Assembly: GCF_963082655.1 (NCBI RefSeq)
Contig: NC_081553.1
Span: 208,572,435-208,636,434, forward strand
DNA length: 64,000 nt
Origin: Stomoxys calcitrans
Taxonomy: Eukaryota; Arthropoda; Insecta; Diptera; Muscidae
Reading direction: 5' to 3'
Shown: one piece after another, positions 33,428 to 44,344 of the stretch
How positions within the stretch are numbered: position 1 is the stretch's first letter
Layout of the letters: each line of letters opens with the position of its first letter
Translations under genes and position numbers: made by a program
The notes under the pieces: model-generated
What the model was told of the DNA's origin: nothing
The model's database searches: none
The model's input: the letters and a program-made list of their open reading frames with translations, nothing else

Positions 33428-33656
33428 GTTTTTATATACCCACCACCAATGGGGATGGGGGGCATATATATTCCGCATTCCGTGTAACGCATCAAAATAT
33501 TCATCTGAGACCCAACAAAGTGTATACATATTCTTGATCATCTTGACATACTAAGCCGATTTAACAATTTCCGTCCGTTTGTCCATCTGTCGAAAACACG
33601 CTAACTTTCTAAGGAATAAAGCTAGGTGATTGAAATTTTGCACAAATAGGTCAGTT
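33428..33656 (+). repeat. Helentron-like repeat, left part (split by LINE)
   Basis: It starts TTTTTATATACCCACCACCAA (33428-33448), followed by the CCGTCCGTTTGTCCATCTGTCG block. It is interrupted at 33657 by a LINE and resumes at 34668. The duplicated target is AGGTCAGTT (33648-33656) and AGGTCAATT (34668-34676). Confidence 0.65.
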
Positions 33657-33730
33657 CCCTGCCGACACGGGATGACAGTGAGCGCCTGGAACTTTGAGCT
33701 TCGGCTTGTGTGGTGTCCATCCGGCATGTG

Positions 33731-34640
33731 TGAACCATTTAATATCAAACGAGGTTTCAGACAAGGAGACAGCCTATCGTGTGATCTCTCAAATATCCTT
33801 CTGGAGAAGATTATACGAGTTGCTGATGTGAATAGATATGGCAAACTAATCACAAGAGAACACATGCTACTCGCTTATGTCGACGACATCGACATCGTAG
33901 GTCGGTCACGGGAAATAATGGAGAAAGTTGGGAACCACAACTTTGAGATAGTCAGCAACTTTATCTACCTCGGCATTGCCATAACCGAAACGAATAACAC
34001 CAGTTTTGAGATAAAGCGAAGAATAATACTGGCAAACAGATGCTACTTTGGACTAAGTAAGCAGTTTAGAAATAAGGCCACCTCACGATAGACGAAGACT
34101 ACACTATACAGTGTCTTGTACTATGGTTTTGAGGTATGGGTACTTATAAAAGCAGATAAGGCAGTACTTGGAGTATTTGAGAGAAAAATTCTTCGTAAAA
34201 TATATGGATCAGTTTGCGTTAATGGAGCATATAGGCGTCGTATGAACCACGAGCTGTATGACAACGATAGCATAATTACATGAATAAAAATGCAACGGCT
34301 GCTTTGCTAGGTCATGTTGTCAGAATGGATGAAGAAGCTCCAGCAAAGAAGTCTTTTGAGGGGAAACACAGTGGTACACGCAAACCGGGACGACCAAAAG
34401 GCTCAATCCCATGGCAGCCGGTTGTACGTACCGGATTGAACGATGAAGTCCTTCATCGACAAGGGCTGCCGCCTCAGTGTACAACACATTGCTACAACAA
34501 CAACAACAACCAAAAGCCTGAAGGGAAGATCAAGTGATGGGAGACACCTCGAAACTTGGTGTCAAAGATTTTGGAATAAGCGCAGAAGCTAGAGGCCCTT
34601 GCAACGCTATTCTACGTTCGGCTAGTGGAACAAATGTTCT
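33731..34640 (+). pseudogene. LINE reverse transcriptase fragment, deleted and interrupted
   Basis: The continuous frame (33630-34091) carries EPFNIKRGFRQGDSLSCDL and LLAYVDDIDIVG. The second residue of the catalytic YADD is Val here, which occurs in other reverse transcriptases. GNHNFEIVSNFIYLG follows after a deletion. A stop at 34088 and frame breaks precede VFERKILRKIYGSVC, a damaged GHVVRMDEEAPAKKSFEGK and the C-terminal SGTNVLS. Motif A and everything upstream are missing. Confidence 0.8.
34401..34508 (+). mobile_element. Short CAA-tailed retroposon inserted in the LINE
   Basis: A 108-bp insert interrupts the LINE's RPK-ARWKDQV coding region. The target-site duplication is ACCAAAAG (34393-34400 and 34509-34516) and the insert ends in (CAA)n. 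The body ('gcagccggttgtacgtaccgg', 'gacaagggctgccgcctcag') is unrelated to the LINE. It looks like the 3' end of a CAA-tailed retroelement or SINE. Confidence 0.7.
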
Positions 34641-34667
34641 GTCATAGCCAATTAATGTATATTAAGA

Positions 34668-34957
34668 AGGTCAATTGGGATTTTAAATGGGCCTTATCAG
34701 TTCAGGTTTTGATATAGCTGCCATATAAACCGTGTCTGGGTCTTGAATTCTTGAGTCTCTGGACGACGCATTTTTCATCCGATTTTACTGAATGGTTTGT
34801 TATGAGTTGCAACAACTGTGCTAAGTATGGTTTAGATCGGTTCATAACTTGATGTAGCAGTCTTTTGTTTTGACTACCAGCAACTGTGCCAAGTATGGTG
34901 CACAGTTACTGGTAGTCAACATCGATTCAGATTTAGGTATAGCTCCTAAATATATTT
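34668..34957 (+). repeat. Helentron-like repeat, right part
   Basis: It resumes with 'aaggtcaattgggatttt' and a module 'gatatagctgccatataaaccg' (34,711-34,732). It ends with a small inverted repeat around 'accagcaactgtgcc' (34,877-34,918) before the transposase fragment. Confidence 0.55.
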
Positions 34958-35475
34958 TTTTTCCAAAAATAAAAACACATAAAATTCAGAAAAATGCATT
35001 ACGCGTGCTGTATGGCATGTGACACCGTCTTGTTTAAACCACATGTCATGCAAGTTAAGCTCTTGCATTTTGGGCAAAAAAAGTTGGATATCAACTCACA
35101 GTAGCGCTCACAATTCACAGTTATGTTACGATTCGCATCATCTTTGAAGAAGTACGGCCCAATGATGCCACCAGCCCATAAACCGCACCAAACCGTGACT
35201 TTTTCTGGATGCATTGGTAGCTCTTGCAATGCTTCTGGCTGATCTTCACTGCAAAATCAACAATTCTGCTTATTTACGTACCCATTGAGCCAAAAATGAG
35301 CTTCGTCGCTCAATGACAGAAGCGTGCGATGAATTTTCTGATAATAAAATTCAAAATTTGCTCTCGTTTTTCGTTTGTAAGACGATTCATGGTTTAATTA
35401 TAGACCAGACTGATGATGTTTGACAGCGAAATTAAACACGAAACGTGCGTGAGCTGTTTAAACCAGTGTTGCCAG
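34958..35475 (-). pseudogene. Tc1/mariner-superfamily transposase, internally deleted
   Basis: The minus strand begins at about 35,392 with MNRLTNEKREQ, then a deletion leads to LSDEAHFWLNGYVNKQN (first catalytic Asp; about 35,260-35,312). The ELPMHPEKVTVWCGLWAGG and IIGPYFFKDDANRNITVN cores follow, up to a frame-shifted QDGVTCHTAR-like end (second Asp) at 34,998. The third acidic residue is missing. A separate subfamily from the fold-back copy at 7.2 kb (WAGG versus YAGG). Confidence 0.75.
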
Positions 35476-35645
35476 AATTCCTCCCAAAGAAGTCAAATCA
35501 AGGGATCGGAATGCAATGAAGCTTTATTAGGTTGGGGATCAATTTGAACTATACTTGGTACAGATATTGGCGATCGTAGCAAAAGACATTGGGCAATCGC
35601 CAATTCGATTAAAAACAGCGCCCTCTAGAGGCTCAAGAAGTATAA
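35476..35645 (-). repeat. Helentron-like repeat fragment (reverse)
   Basis: It has 'gaagtcaaatcaagggatcgg' and 'gcgccctctagaggctcaag', the reverse of family modules. Cut on both sides. Confidence 0.5.
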
Positions 35646-35679
35646 TCAATTTCGAACCACTAAAGTATAGGTTTTCAGC

Positions 35680-35850
35680 TTGAGTTCGATGGAGAAAGAA
35701 GGAGGGCCGTATAGAAATTCGAGAAAAACAAACTGGGATAGGTTTAAGGAACATGTGCAGAAGCTTGTGTCGCCTTGGGGGCCTATATCGGAAGCAAGGG
35801 AACTGAAGTCTGCTTTGGCTTTTGTTTGGGAGTGTCTCAGCCAGGGCTGT
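35680..35850 (+). pseudogene. Jockey-like LINE ORF2 fragment (linker between endonuclease and reverse transcriptase)
   Basis: The frame gives YRNSRKTNWDRFKEHVQKL, then ISEARELKSALAFVWECL. The TNWxxF...ELxxAL pattern is typical of the segment between the endonuclease and reverse transcriptase domains of jockey-type LINEs. After 35,850 it passes into a 'gtggagtcgtagtcgag' low-complexity stretch. Neither domain itself is present, so it is a relic. Confidence 0.5.
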
Positions 35851-35914
35851 GGAGTCGTAGTCGAGCAATTTTGCCCGGAGTCTGAGTCGAGAAAATTATC
35901 TAGACAAACTAGTG

Positions 35915-36722
35915 AAAATGTTTTCGGTCGGCCCGAATTTTGCTTACCCACCACCTCGGGTATATATGTAAACCACTGTTCGTCATAATCCGGTGAAAAT
36001 GCATAATTTATTCCCCCATAGCGGCTATATCGAAATATGGTCCAATTGGGCCAAATTCGACATGGACATTGAGTGGTCTATTTAGAACAAGTCATTGTTC
36101 AATTTTGTAGAACAAAATATTGTTTTTTTTTTTTGGTAGTTATATTCAAATATAGACCGATCTGAATCATATACGACACGGATGTCGAAAAGCCTAACAT
36201 AAGTCACTGTCCCAAATGTCGGCGAAATCGGACAATAAATGCGTCTTTTATGGGCCAAAACTCGAAATCGATGGATGGGTCTATATGGCAGCTACATCCA
36301 AATCTTTACCGATCTGGGCCAAATTGAAGAAAGATGTTGACTGGCCTAACACAACTCACTGTCCCGAATTTCAGCAAAATCGGACAATAAATGCGCATTT
36401 TATGGGCCCAAGACCTTAAATCGAGAGATCGGTCTATATGGCAGCTATATCCAAATCTGAACCGATCGGCGCCAAATTGAAGGAGGATGTCGAGCGGCCT
36501 AACACAGCTCACTGTCTTAAATTTTGGCAAAATCGGACAATAAATGCGCCTTTTATGAGCCCAAAACCTTAAATCGAAAGATCGGTGGCCCCATCGGGAC
36601 CAAATTGAAGCAGGATGTTGACTGGCCTAACACAACTCACTGTCCCAAATTTTGGCAAAATCGGATAATAAATGTGGCTTTTATGGGCCTAAGACCCACC
36701 ATCCTTCGGTGGTGGGTTTAAT
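35915..36722 (-). repeat. Helentron-like interspersed repeat (reverse copy)
   Basis: The 3' end at the left shows the hairpin TTTCGGTCGGCCCGAATTTT (35923-35942) and TACCCACCACCTCGGGTATA (35945-35964). Modules run at 36,190-36,670. The 5' end is at 36,697-36,722 (CCATCCTTCGGTGGTGGGTT). Confidence 0.7.
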
Positions 36723-36727
36723 AAGTA

Positions 36728-37580
36728 AAAGCGTTCGGCCTAGCCGAATCTTATATACCCTACACACCATGGATTGCATTTGTCAAGCTCTTTGCCCAGC
36801 ATCCCTTTATAGACAAACAAAGGATAAGAATGAAAATTGCCATGCTATTGGAGCCATATCACATTACCATACTTAGTTGGATGTTGGAGACCATTGTAGA
36901 AATCATTGTGCAAAATTTCAGCCAAACCGGATAAGAATTGCGCCCTATAGGGGCTCAAGTAGTAATTATGGGAGATTGGTTAATATGGGAGCTATATCAG
37001 ATTATATAAACCAATACAGACCATAATTGAAACACAAGTGAAGGTTGTAGCAGAAGTCGTTGTACAAAATTTCAGCCAAATCGGATAAGAATTACGCCAT
37101 CTTTAAGCTCAAGAAGTATAAACGGGAGACCATTTTTTATGGCAGCTATATCAGGTTATGAACCGATTTGACCAATACTTGCCATAGTTTTCAAAGACAA
37201 AACAGATGATTTCATGCAAAATTTGTGCCAAATCGGATAATAATTGGGCCGTCTAAAGGCGTAAGAAATCAAGATCCAAGATCGTTTCATATGGCGACTA
37301 TATCAAAACAGGGACGGATATGGCTCATTTACAATTCCAAACGACCTACACTAGTAGGAAGTATTAGTGCAAAATTTCAAGTGCCTAGCTTTACTCCTTT
37401 GAATGTTAGCGTGCTTTCGATTTATAGACAAACGGACGGACATGGCCAAATCGTCTCAGAATGTCAAGACGATGAAGAATGTCTACACTTTGCTGGGTCT
37501 CAGGTCATTATTTCGATGTGTTACAAATGGAATGAAGAATACCCCCACCATCCTATGGTGGTGGTGGGGGTATAAAAAAC
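36728..37580 (-). repeat. Helentron-like interspersed repeat (reverse copy)
   Basis: The 3' hairpin GTTCGGCCTAGCCGAATC (36732-36749) is followed by 'tataccctacacaccatgg' and then reverse modules. The 5' end is at 37,540-37,580 (CCACCATCCTATGGTGGTGG then GGGTATAAAA). It lies head to tail with the preceding copy. Confidence 0.7.
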
Positions 37581-38604
37581 CACCACTAGAGATTCAAGAC
37601 CCGCTTTGTATTCCTTGTTTCAAGTCAAATTCTGGTAAGGTGGGCAAATGAGTTGCAAGGAGAAGGGTATACAAGATTTAGCATTCGGTTTGAACAAGAA
37701 CAAGTATCTAAAGGCGTTAATATATTGTCTCTTTGAATGTTTGTATTTGAATAATTAATTTTTTACTAGACATAAATAAATTCTTACCACAATTTAATAT
37801 CATAAACAATTTGTAACTTGGTTCGACTATAGACATATATGTCTCATATTTATGAATGTATTAGGCCAAATGCATGCATCACTGGCTAGAGTATGTGAAA
37901 AACCAGATTTAAGTATAAAAACTACATTCAACTAGGATGCTACACATGGAACACTGCATGTTTGCAAATTTAAATTTTGCCTCTCACTCAACGCTATTTG
38001 CAAAGTTTGACTATATCCGATGTTAGTTTCTAACTAAGGGGGCTGTTAATGTTGTGTTAAAGATCAACGAACTGCTTTTCTAAGCGCTAATATTAAGAAA
38101 AAAAATATGCATACATTCAGTCATAATTATGTTTGTCATGCCATGCACTTAGATCAAGCACAAGCTAAACTTTAAAATAAGCAAGCGCAGCACCTTCAGC
38201 TAAAATTACATTCTACATCCACAATTTAGCCAAGCATATGTTTGGAGGTCTAAAGGCGAAATTTATATATTATCCGGGTCGTTTGTTTTTAATGGGTAAA
38301 TAAATGCTGACACGGGGGGTTAATAGCTCAGATCACAAATAATGCAAAACATTTGAAATTTAGATATTTCCTTGGTAGTACCAAACAAATTTGAAAATCA
38401 ACACTGACGACTTAGCCAAACAACACATAACTGTGTTAAGTAGCAACAAGTGGTTTCCTATTAACTTAACACGAACCAAATTATAATTTTGTTTTGTTAT
38501 TTGTTTTCTTTACTATTCGCTTTTCGTGACATTTCCAGCACTGTTAGAACATTTTGGTAATGTCTCAAATTTCATAAAGAATTTGATAGAGTGGACAACA
38601 TTCA
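37581..38604. other. Single-copy-looking AT-rich DNA
   Basis: No repeat, coding or RNA signal is recognised. Confidence 0.45.
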
Positions 38605-39449
38605 TTTATATTTTTATACCCACCATCGTAGAATGGGGGGTATATTCATTTAGTCATTTCGTTTGCACCACATCGAAATAAAATTCTAAGTCCGTGTGTC
38701 TGTCAGTCTGTCCGTCCGTCTGTTGTAATCACTCTAGAGCCTTCAAAAATAGAGATATTGAGCTGACATTTGCCACAGATACGTCTTTTTGATGCCCGCT
38801 GGTTAAGTTCTTGAACGGGCCAAATCGGACCATATTTGGATATAGCTGCTATATAGACCGATTTTCCGATAAAGGATCTAATGCCCATAAAAACTTTATT
38901 TTTCAACCGATTTCGATGAAATTTAAAACAGTGAGTAGTTTAAGACTTTCCGACAACTGACCCAAATATGGTTAAGATCGGACTATATTTAGATATAGCT
39001 ACCATATAGACCGATCTGCCGATAAGGGGTCTGAAGGCCATACAAGCTTTATTTATTACCCGATTTTGCTGAAATTTAAAACAGTGGGTTATTTCAAGCC
39101 TCCTGATATTTGAACCAAATATGGTTCAGATCGGACTATATTTAGATATCGCAGCCATTTAGACCGATCTCCCGATAATGGGTCTGAAGCCCATAAAAGC
39201 TGTATTTTTTATCCGATTTCGCTGAAATTTGGAATTGTGCGCAGTTTTAAGCCTCTCAATATCCGATACAAATGTGGTACAGAACGGACTATATTTAGAT
39301 ATAGCTGCCATTTAGACCGAATTCCAGATAAAGGGTCTGAAGCCCATAAAAGTTTTATTTTGTAACCGATTTCGCTAAAATTTGAAACAGTTTTACGCCT
39401 CCCAACATAGGACCCAAATATGGTTCAGATCGGACTATATTCAGATATA

Positions 39450-40401
39450 TTGGGTTGCCCAAAAAGTAATTGCGGATTTTTTAAAAGAAAGTAAATGCAT
39501 TTTTAATTAAACTTAGAATGAACTTTAATCAAATATATAATTGCCATTTTGTTCGATAACCTTTTGCCATCTTCCTGGCAAATTTAGTATTCCACGCTCA
39601 CAGAACTTCTGGCCTTTATCTGCAAAAAACTGAACCAAGTGCGATTTTATAGCCTCATCATTGCCGAAAGTTTTACCATTTAAGGAGTTCTGCAAAGATC
39701 GAAATAAATGGTAGTCTGATGGTGCAAAGTCAGGGCTATATGGTGGATGCATCAAAAGTTCCCAGCCAAGCTCACTCAGTTTTTGGCGAGTGACCAAAGA
39801 TGTGTGCGGTCTAGCGTTGTCCTGGTGGAATATGACACCTTTACGATTGACCAATTCTGGCCGCTTCTCCTTGATGGCTGTATTCAATTTGTCCAATTGT
39901 TGACAGTAAACATCCGAATTAATCGTTTGGTTCCTTGGAAGCAGCTCTAAATATACCACACCCTTCCAATCCCAACAAACAGACAGCATAACCTTTTTTT
40001 GGTGGATATCAGCCTTTGAAGTGGTTTGAGCTTGTTCACCATGCTTGGACCATGATCGTTTTCGACTAACGTTGTTGTAAACAATCCATTTTTCATCCCC
40101 AGTTATGATTCGTTTTAAAAACGGATCGAATTCATTGCGTTTAAGGTGCATATCACAAGCGTTGATTCGGTTTGTTAAATGAATTTCTTTCAATACATGT
40201 GGTACCCATATTAAAATTGACGCCAAACAAACAAATGTAAACAAAATTTCGCGCACTTTTTTTCTAAAGCAAGTTAAAAGTAACAGCTGATAACTGACAG
40301 AAGAAAGAATGCAATTACAGAGTCACAAGCCGTTGAAAAAATTTGTCAACGCCGACTATATTACTACTATATTACCGACAATTACTTTTTGGGCAACCCA
40401 A
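39450..40401 (-). mobile_element. Mariner element, internally deleted (952 bp), clean TA target
   Basis: The ends TTGGGTTGCCCAAAAAGTAA and its inverse are perfect, flanked by TA (39448-39449 and 40402-40403). Removing the element and one TA restores a normal Helentron-like module. It shares the internal deletion and the 'tattactactatatta' oddity of the 9.4-kb copy. Confidence 0.9.
39525..40256 (-). pseudogene. Mariner transposase, N-truncated but otherwise open frame
   Basis: About 243 codons remain open, against about 345 for a complete mariner enzyme. Visible are WVPHVLKEIHL, ITGDEKWIVYNN (Asp 1), VIFHQDNARPH (Asp 2), YSPDFAPSDYHLFRSLQ (Asp 3, 34 residues on) and the C-terminal RWQKVIEQNGNYIFD. 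All three catalytic residues are kept. The frame begins at GTG after a stop, with no ATG, because the deletion joins the leader to the middle of the gene. The N-terminal helix-turn-helix domain that binds the inverted repeats is absent. I infer no transposition activity. Confidence 0.85.
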
Positions 40402-40815
40402 TAGCTGCGATATTGATCGATCTGTCGATAAAGGATCTGAAGTCCATAAAAGCTCTATTTATTACTCGATTTCGTTGAAATTTTAAAGAGTGGGTAGTTT
40501 TAGGTCTCCCGATGTCCGTCCCAAATATGGTTTGTATCGGACAATATTCAGATATAGCTTCCATACAGAGCGATCTGCCGATGAAGGGTCTGAAGCCCAT
40601 AAAAGCTTTATTTTTTATCCCATTTCGCTGAATTTTGAAATACAAAATTCAACAGTGACTTATATTTATTAGACCACACTCAATGTCCGTGCAGAATTTG
40701 GATGCCTAAGTTATCCAATTTTCAACAGATTGTGGCGAATGGGGGTTTACATATACACCCGAGGTGGTGGGTATCCAAAGTTCGGCCCGACCGAACTTAA
40801 TGCTATTTACTTGTT

Positions 40816-42285
40816 TTAATTGCATTTTATACCTCTTTTTGTTTCATAAATGCTAATATTACGCGAAATAGTATCATGTTGCTCTCTTCAAAGAATTTGC
40901 ATTTGGCTTGGCTTGGCTTTAACATATAATTCCAATAAATTGTATAAGCCTTGTTTGATATTAGTTTTAGTAGTATAAGCAAATAGTTGTTAATTTTTGC
41001 ATTATGATAAATTAATATTTTCAACTATAGCTCATGGTCATTAAGGCAACAAGTTTGGCTGTTCATGGTGATAAATTTTTTTTAAAGGTAAACCGATAAA
41101 CCAATTTTCTTCCCATAACAGGTTTTCGAATTTTTCAGAAAATAAGCATTTTCAAAGAACCGTTGTACGTTTTAATATTGAAGAACAGCTTATTTTCTAG
41201 AGGACAATAATTTTAATTTCTGTTAAGTAAAGGATTTTAAACAAAACTGAAAAAACTTAACTAAAACTAAAAAAAATCAATAAGGAAAAATTTTCTCTAA
41301 GACAAAATATTAATTAAACAAACATAACTTGAAATGTGTAAGCTCCAAGTTTTTCCTTTTGCGCTTTTTGGTATCATATATGGTTGCCTGGTGTGGCACA
41401 AAGCTCTGGACAACTGTGCACTTCGCAGGAAGATCTAGAAGATACAGTATACAGTAACCGTTCTGCTGGAACAAGGAGAAGTTCCTCGCGAGAATTGCTC
41501 AATATCATATGCGATCTTATGCCTTCGGCCCCAAATGATGGGTGAGTGGCAACAAAGATCGTCGCTTAATGCATATTGTCAAGGTGTGCTTACACTAAAC
41601 CAAATTTGTTTTTCAAACCAAAACTAGTTTTTGTATGCGGAAAATGGGAAAGCAGACATTACTGCTGTATCCATTTCGAAATATGGCTGAGCTTGCTCCC
41701 CATTTTTCCAATAATGTAAGAATTTTGGAAGAAAAAATCATTTAGTGATCTATCATATATTTCCTTATTGTACCCACATGCCAAATTTCTGAGCTCTAGC
41801 TCAATCTGCAAAGAAAATACCAAATACGGTAAAGTTCGGTCAAAGTTCACCCATTTTCGAAAATTTTGGTTCTATTTTTTGTACCTCAATGTACAAATTC
41901 CAAAAAACTCATATGGTAACGAAATTAAGATTGCCCTAATGGACCTAAGTACGAAAATTCAGAGCTCTAGCTCAATCCATAAAGAAGGTACCAAATAGTA
42001 CCGATTGCGGCACTAATCGAACTATTTTTCTCACTCACGGTACTATTTGGGAATTTTTTTTTTAACCAAAATTTATTTTTTGGAGACGCTCTTTAATTTG
42101 AGCCTAATTACATAATTCTAGCCTTTGCGGTTCGCCCCATGCAAACTGTCACCATTTTCGTATTATTTTGTACTTTTTGGTCTCTTAACATACGAATATC
42201 ACCAAATATGGTGATATCTGGACCTGTCTGGGTGTCATTTGGCATGAGTGTTGCAGGTATAACAACTTTATGCAAATAATCAAAT
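40816..42285. other. Non-coding stretch
   Basis: A short internal duplication is visible: 'aaattt/aattc(t/a)gagctctagctcaatc' at 41,783-41,808 and 41,957-41,978. Otherwise no feature. The 76-codon frame at 41768-41998 spans this duplication and has no domain. Confidence 0.4.
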
Positions 42286-42289
42286 TGAG

Positions 42290-42912
42290 GACTCTACGGG
42301 TTCAAGAAGTCAGATCCGGGCTTCGGTTTACATGGGAGCTATACATTTGACATTTTCGATAGTTGTAGTAATAAATATCGAGGGTATCGATACTTTAGTT
42401 AATTTCTCAACACGTTTATTTCAAACGAAAATGAGAAGTAAAAATCAGGAGATCGATTTATATAGAAGCAATTTCAATGCACAGACCAAATAAAATTAAG
42501 GTTAATAAAGTCAGTAGGAAGTCATGAGAGAAATAATTTTATAAAATGTTAGCCTAATGGGATGAAAATTGCGCCCTCTATAGGCGCAATGTATTGGATG
42601 TCGATGTAGAAAATAATGAATGAACTTCATATGTTAAATTTTAGTTCAAGTAGCTCAAGTAAATAACTCCAAGGACCCTTTTAAAGAGTGTTTTATCCGA
42701 ATCAGAAGAGACATGAACTGGCATATGGTCCCCAACCACCTCCTTCGATAAGTAGCTGTGCAGAAATTTATGAGGATATCTTCATTCGTTTGAACGCTAT
42801 CTTAATTTCGATAAAGAAACAGCGGCCATTGCTAGATCAATATTGCGAGGTGTTTTATAGCCGAATGGCTTTATAACTGTATCCTCATGCTATGGTGGTG
42901 GTTATACTAAAA
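42290..42912 (-). repeat. Helentron-like repeat, decayed (reverse copy)
   Basis: It shows 'gggttcaagaagtcagatcc' and 'cggtttacatgggagctata' (reverse modules) and ends at 'cctcatgctatggtggtgg' and 'ttatacta' (42,883-42,911). It is older and more diverged than most copies. Confidence 0.55.
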
Positions 42913-42939
42913 AATTATTAATTGTTTATGCAATCAATT

Positions 42940-43240
42940 GTATGCAAATTTTGCCACTAAAGGACACGAGCAAATTTCTCACATATCAATGAGTGCAGTT
43001 CGATTCAAGTTTAAGCTCAATCATAAGGGGTCTTCTTTTTATAGCCGAGTCCGAACAGGGTGCCACAGTGCGACACCTCTTTGGAGAGAAGTTTTAACAT
43101 GGCATAGTACCTCACAAATGTTGCCAGCACAAGTAGCGGAAAACAACCGCTGAAAATTTTTTCTGATGATCTCGCCTGGAATTGAACCCAGGTGTTCAGC
43201 GTCGGCCATGCTAACCTCTGCGCTACGGTGGTCTCCGATC
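42940..43240 (-). mobile_element. tRNA-derived SINE (reverse copy)
   Basis: On the minus strand it starts GGAGACCACCGTAGCGCAGAGG then TTAGCATGGCCGACGCTGAACACC, an A box and tRNA-like head. A B box close to GGTTCAATTCC and the shared body follow, including the reverse of TTTATAGCCGAGTCCGAAC. Nearly full length. Confidence 0.75.
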
Positions 43241-43244
43241 ATTT

Positions 43245-43600
43245 AGTCAGACTTTTTTCGATTTTTGGAATATAGTTGAAATTGGAAATATTTTTTTTTT
43301 CAATTTACAAATGTAAGCTTCACTAAAAACAAATAAACAGAAATTAATTAAATATCCGCACAAAATTTTTACAATTTTTTACCATCTTCAAAAATGGTTT
43401 TTTTTGAAGTTATAGTTTTAGGTTTAAAATATCCAAAGGCAAAACATAGCTAATTTTTAATATTTTTCAATAAAATTAAAATATTTTTTATTTGAATTTA
43501 CTTTCAAATTTAAAAACCACTGCATAAAACAAAAATATAAACTATTTTATATACTTTATTTAATATTTTTTTTTCAAAATTTTCTCTAACGAAAACTTAC
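43245..43600. other. Very AT-rich stretch
   Basis: Nothing but A/T-rich low-complexity sequence. If the minus-strand exon proposed next is real, this would be the start of its intron. Confidence 0.4.
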
Positions 43601-44230
43601 TTCAAATCAGTTCAAATTAAATTCAATTCGTATTTAATTCTGTTAAGGTTTTTTGTTTCACTTCTCCAACTCGTTGCTGATGGAAAGAAGTGTTAGATTT
43701 CTTTTAAAAAATTCAGTAATTCCTTTGTGAATTCCTATGCTGTGGTTTCTTCTTTCAACATTAATGCTCTAAGTATTTTTTTATGAAAAACCCGTCAATT
43801 GTTTTTCAAAATCACTTCACTTTTTGTTTCACTTTGTACGAGCCCGTTTCGTTAAAAAATTTCAAAAAATTGCAATGCAATGTGCGATGTAAAAAAAACT
43901 GTTCATAACACCAAAATGCACAATGCCTCCCAACGTTCGTCCGTTCAACTTGTCCCAAGCTAATACTCACTTCAACGCGTACCGTACACGACTAATTGCT
44001 TGCACCGTTTGCTCTTAACTTTTAAATTCTTTTTTTTTTTTAATTTCTTCTTCTTCGTCGTCGTCATCGTCTTGGTTTGTTAACAGCAACTTCGTTTACG
44101 ACCAACATGCAGCAGCAACAGCAATAGCAACAAGAGTACATTACTTGCAATGATGACTCGAAAACCGCCAAAACAAAAGCCAAACCGAATGTTGGTTTAT
44201 TTCTTCGGCTTTTGGTTTAAAAAGTGTTGC
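43601..44230 (-). other. Possible host-gene 5' UTR / first-exon region (minus strand)
   Basis: This non-repetitive block differs from its surroundings. The minus strand has the composition of a fly 5' leader: 'gtgaaacaaaaagtgaagtg' (43,808-43,827 reversed), (CAG/CTG)n and GACGACGACGAAGAAG tracts. It also has two good splice-donor strings, GTAAGT (43,595-43,600 reversed) and GTGAGT (43,965-43,970 reversed). No coding frame is visible, so the reading exon would lie elsewhere. The idea rests on style and two short strings, and could be chance. Confidence 0.2.
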
Positions 44231-44339
44231 CAGACCTTAGCTTATTTAACAGTTATTGGGTTGAGAGATAAAATGGTTTAGCAAATTGGTAACAGAATGG
44301 TTTAAATGATAGAAAATTAAAAAAAAAAAAACAATTATA
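44231..44339. other. Spacer before Helentron-like repeat
   Basis: AT-rich, with an A-run at 44,318-44,331. Nothing recognisable. Confidence 0.4.
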
Positions 44340-44344
44340 CCACA

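Larger units (their letters stand above)
33657..34667 (+). mobile_element. LINE, 5'-truncated, second copy of the 22-kb family
   Basis: It has a 9-bp target-site duplication with one mismatch. The first 74 bases (33657-33730) are unrelated to the reverse transcriptase and look like a different piece joined during reverse transcription. Then comes the pol fragment, a retroposon inserted at 34401-34508, and the 3' end 'agccaattaatgtatattaag' in pieces. About 77 codons between the YVDD region and GNHNF are deleted compared with the 22-kb copy. Confidence 0.75.
38606..40815 (+). repeat. Helentron-like repeat split by a mariner element
   Basis: The 5' end TTTTTATACCCACCATCGTAG is at about 38,611. 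Six modules follow with 'gactatatttagatatagctgcc'. The sequence is interrupted exactly at the TA of 'cagataTAgctgcgat' by mariner (39,450-40,401) and resumes. The 3' end ACACCCGAGGTGGTGGGTAT (40755-40774) is followed by the hairpin AAGTTCGGCCCGACCGAACTT (40777-40797) and 'tgctatttacttgtt'. Confidence 0.75.

Noticed and set aside
35680..35988. Novel 102-residue host protein
   Set aside because: The first 55 residues match the pattern of the jockey-type LINE linker region, and the rest is a low-complexity stretch and a Helentron-like repeat end.
39525..40256. Active mariner transposase
   Set aside because: The catalytic Asp residues are present, but the frame has no ATG and lacks the DNA-binding N-terminus.
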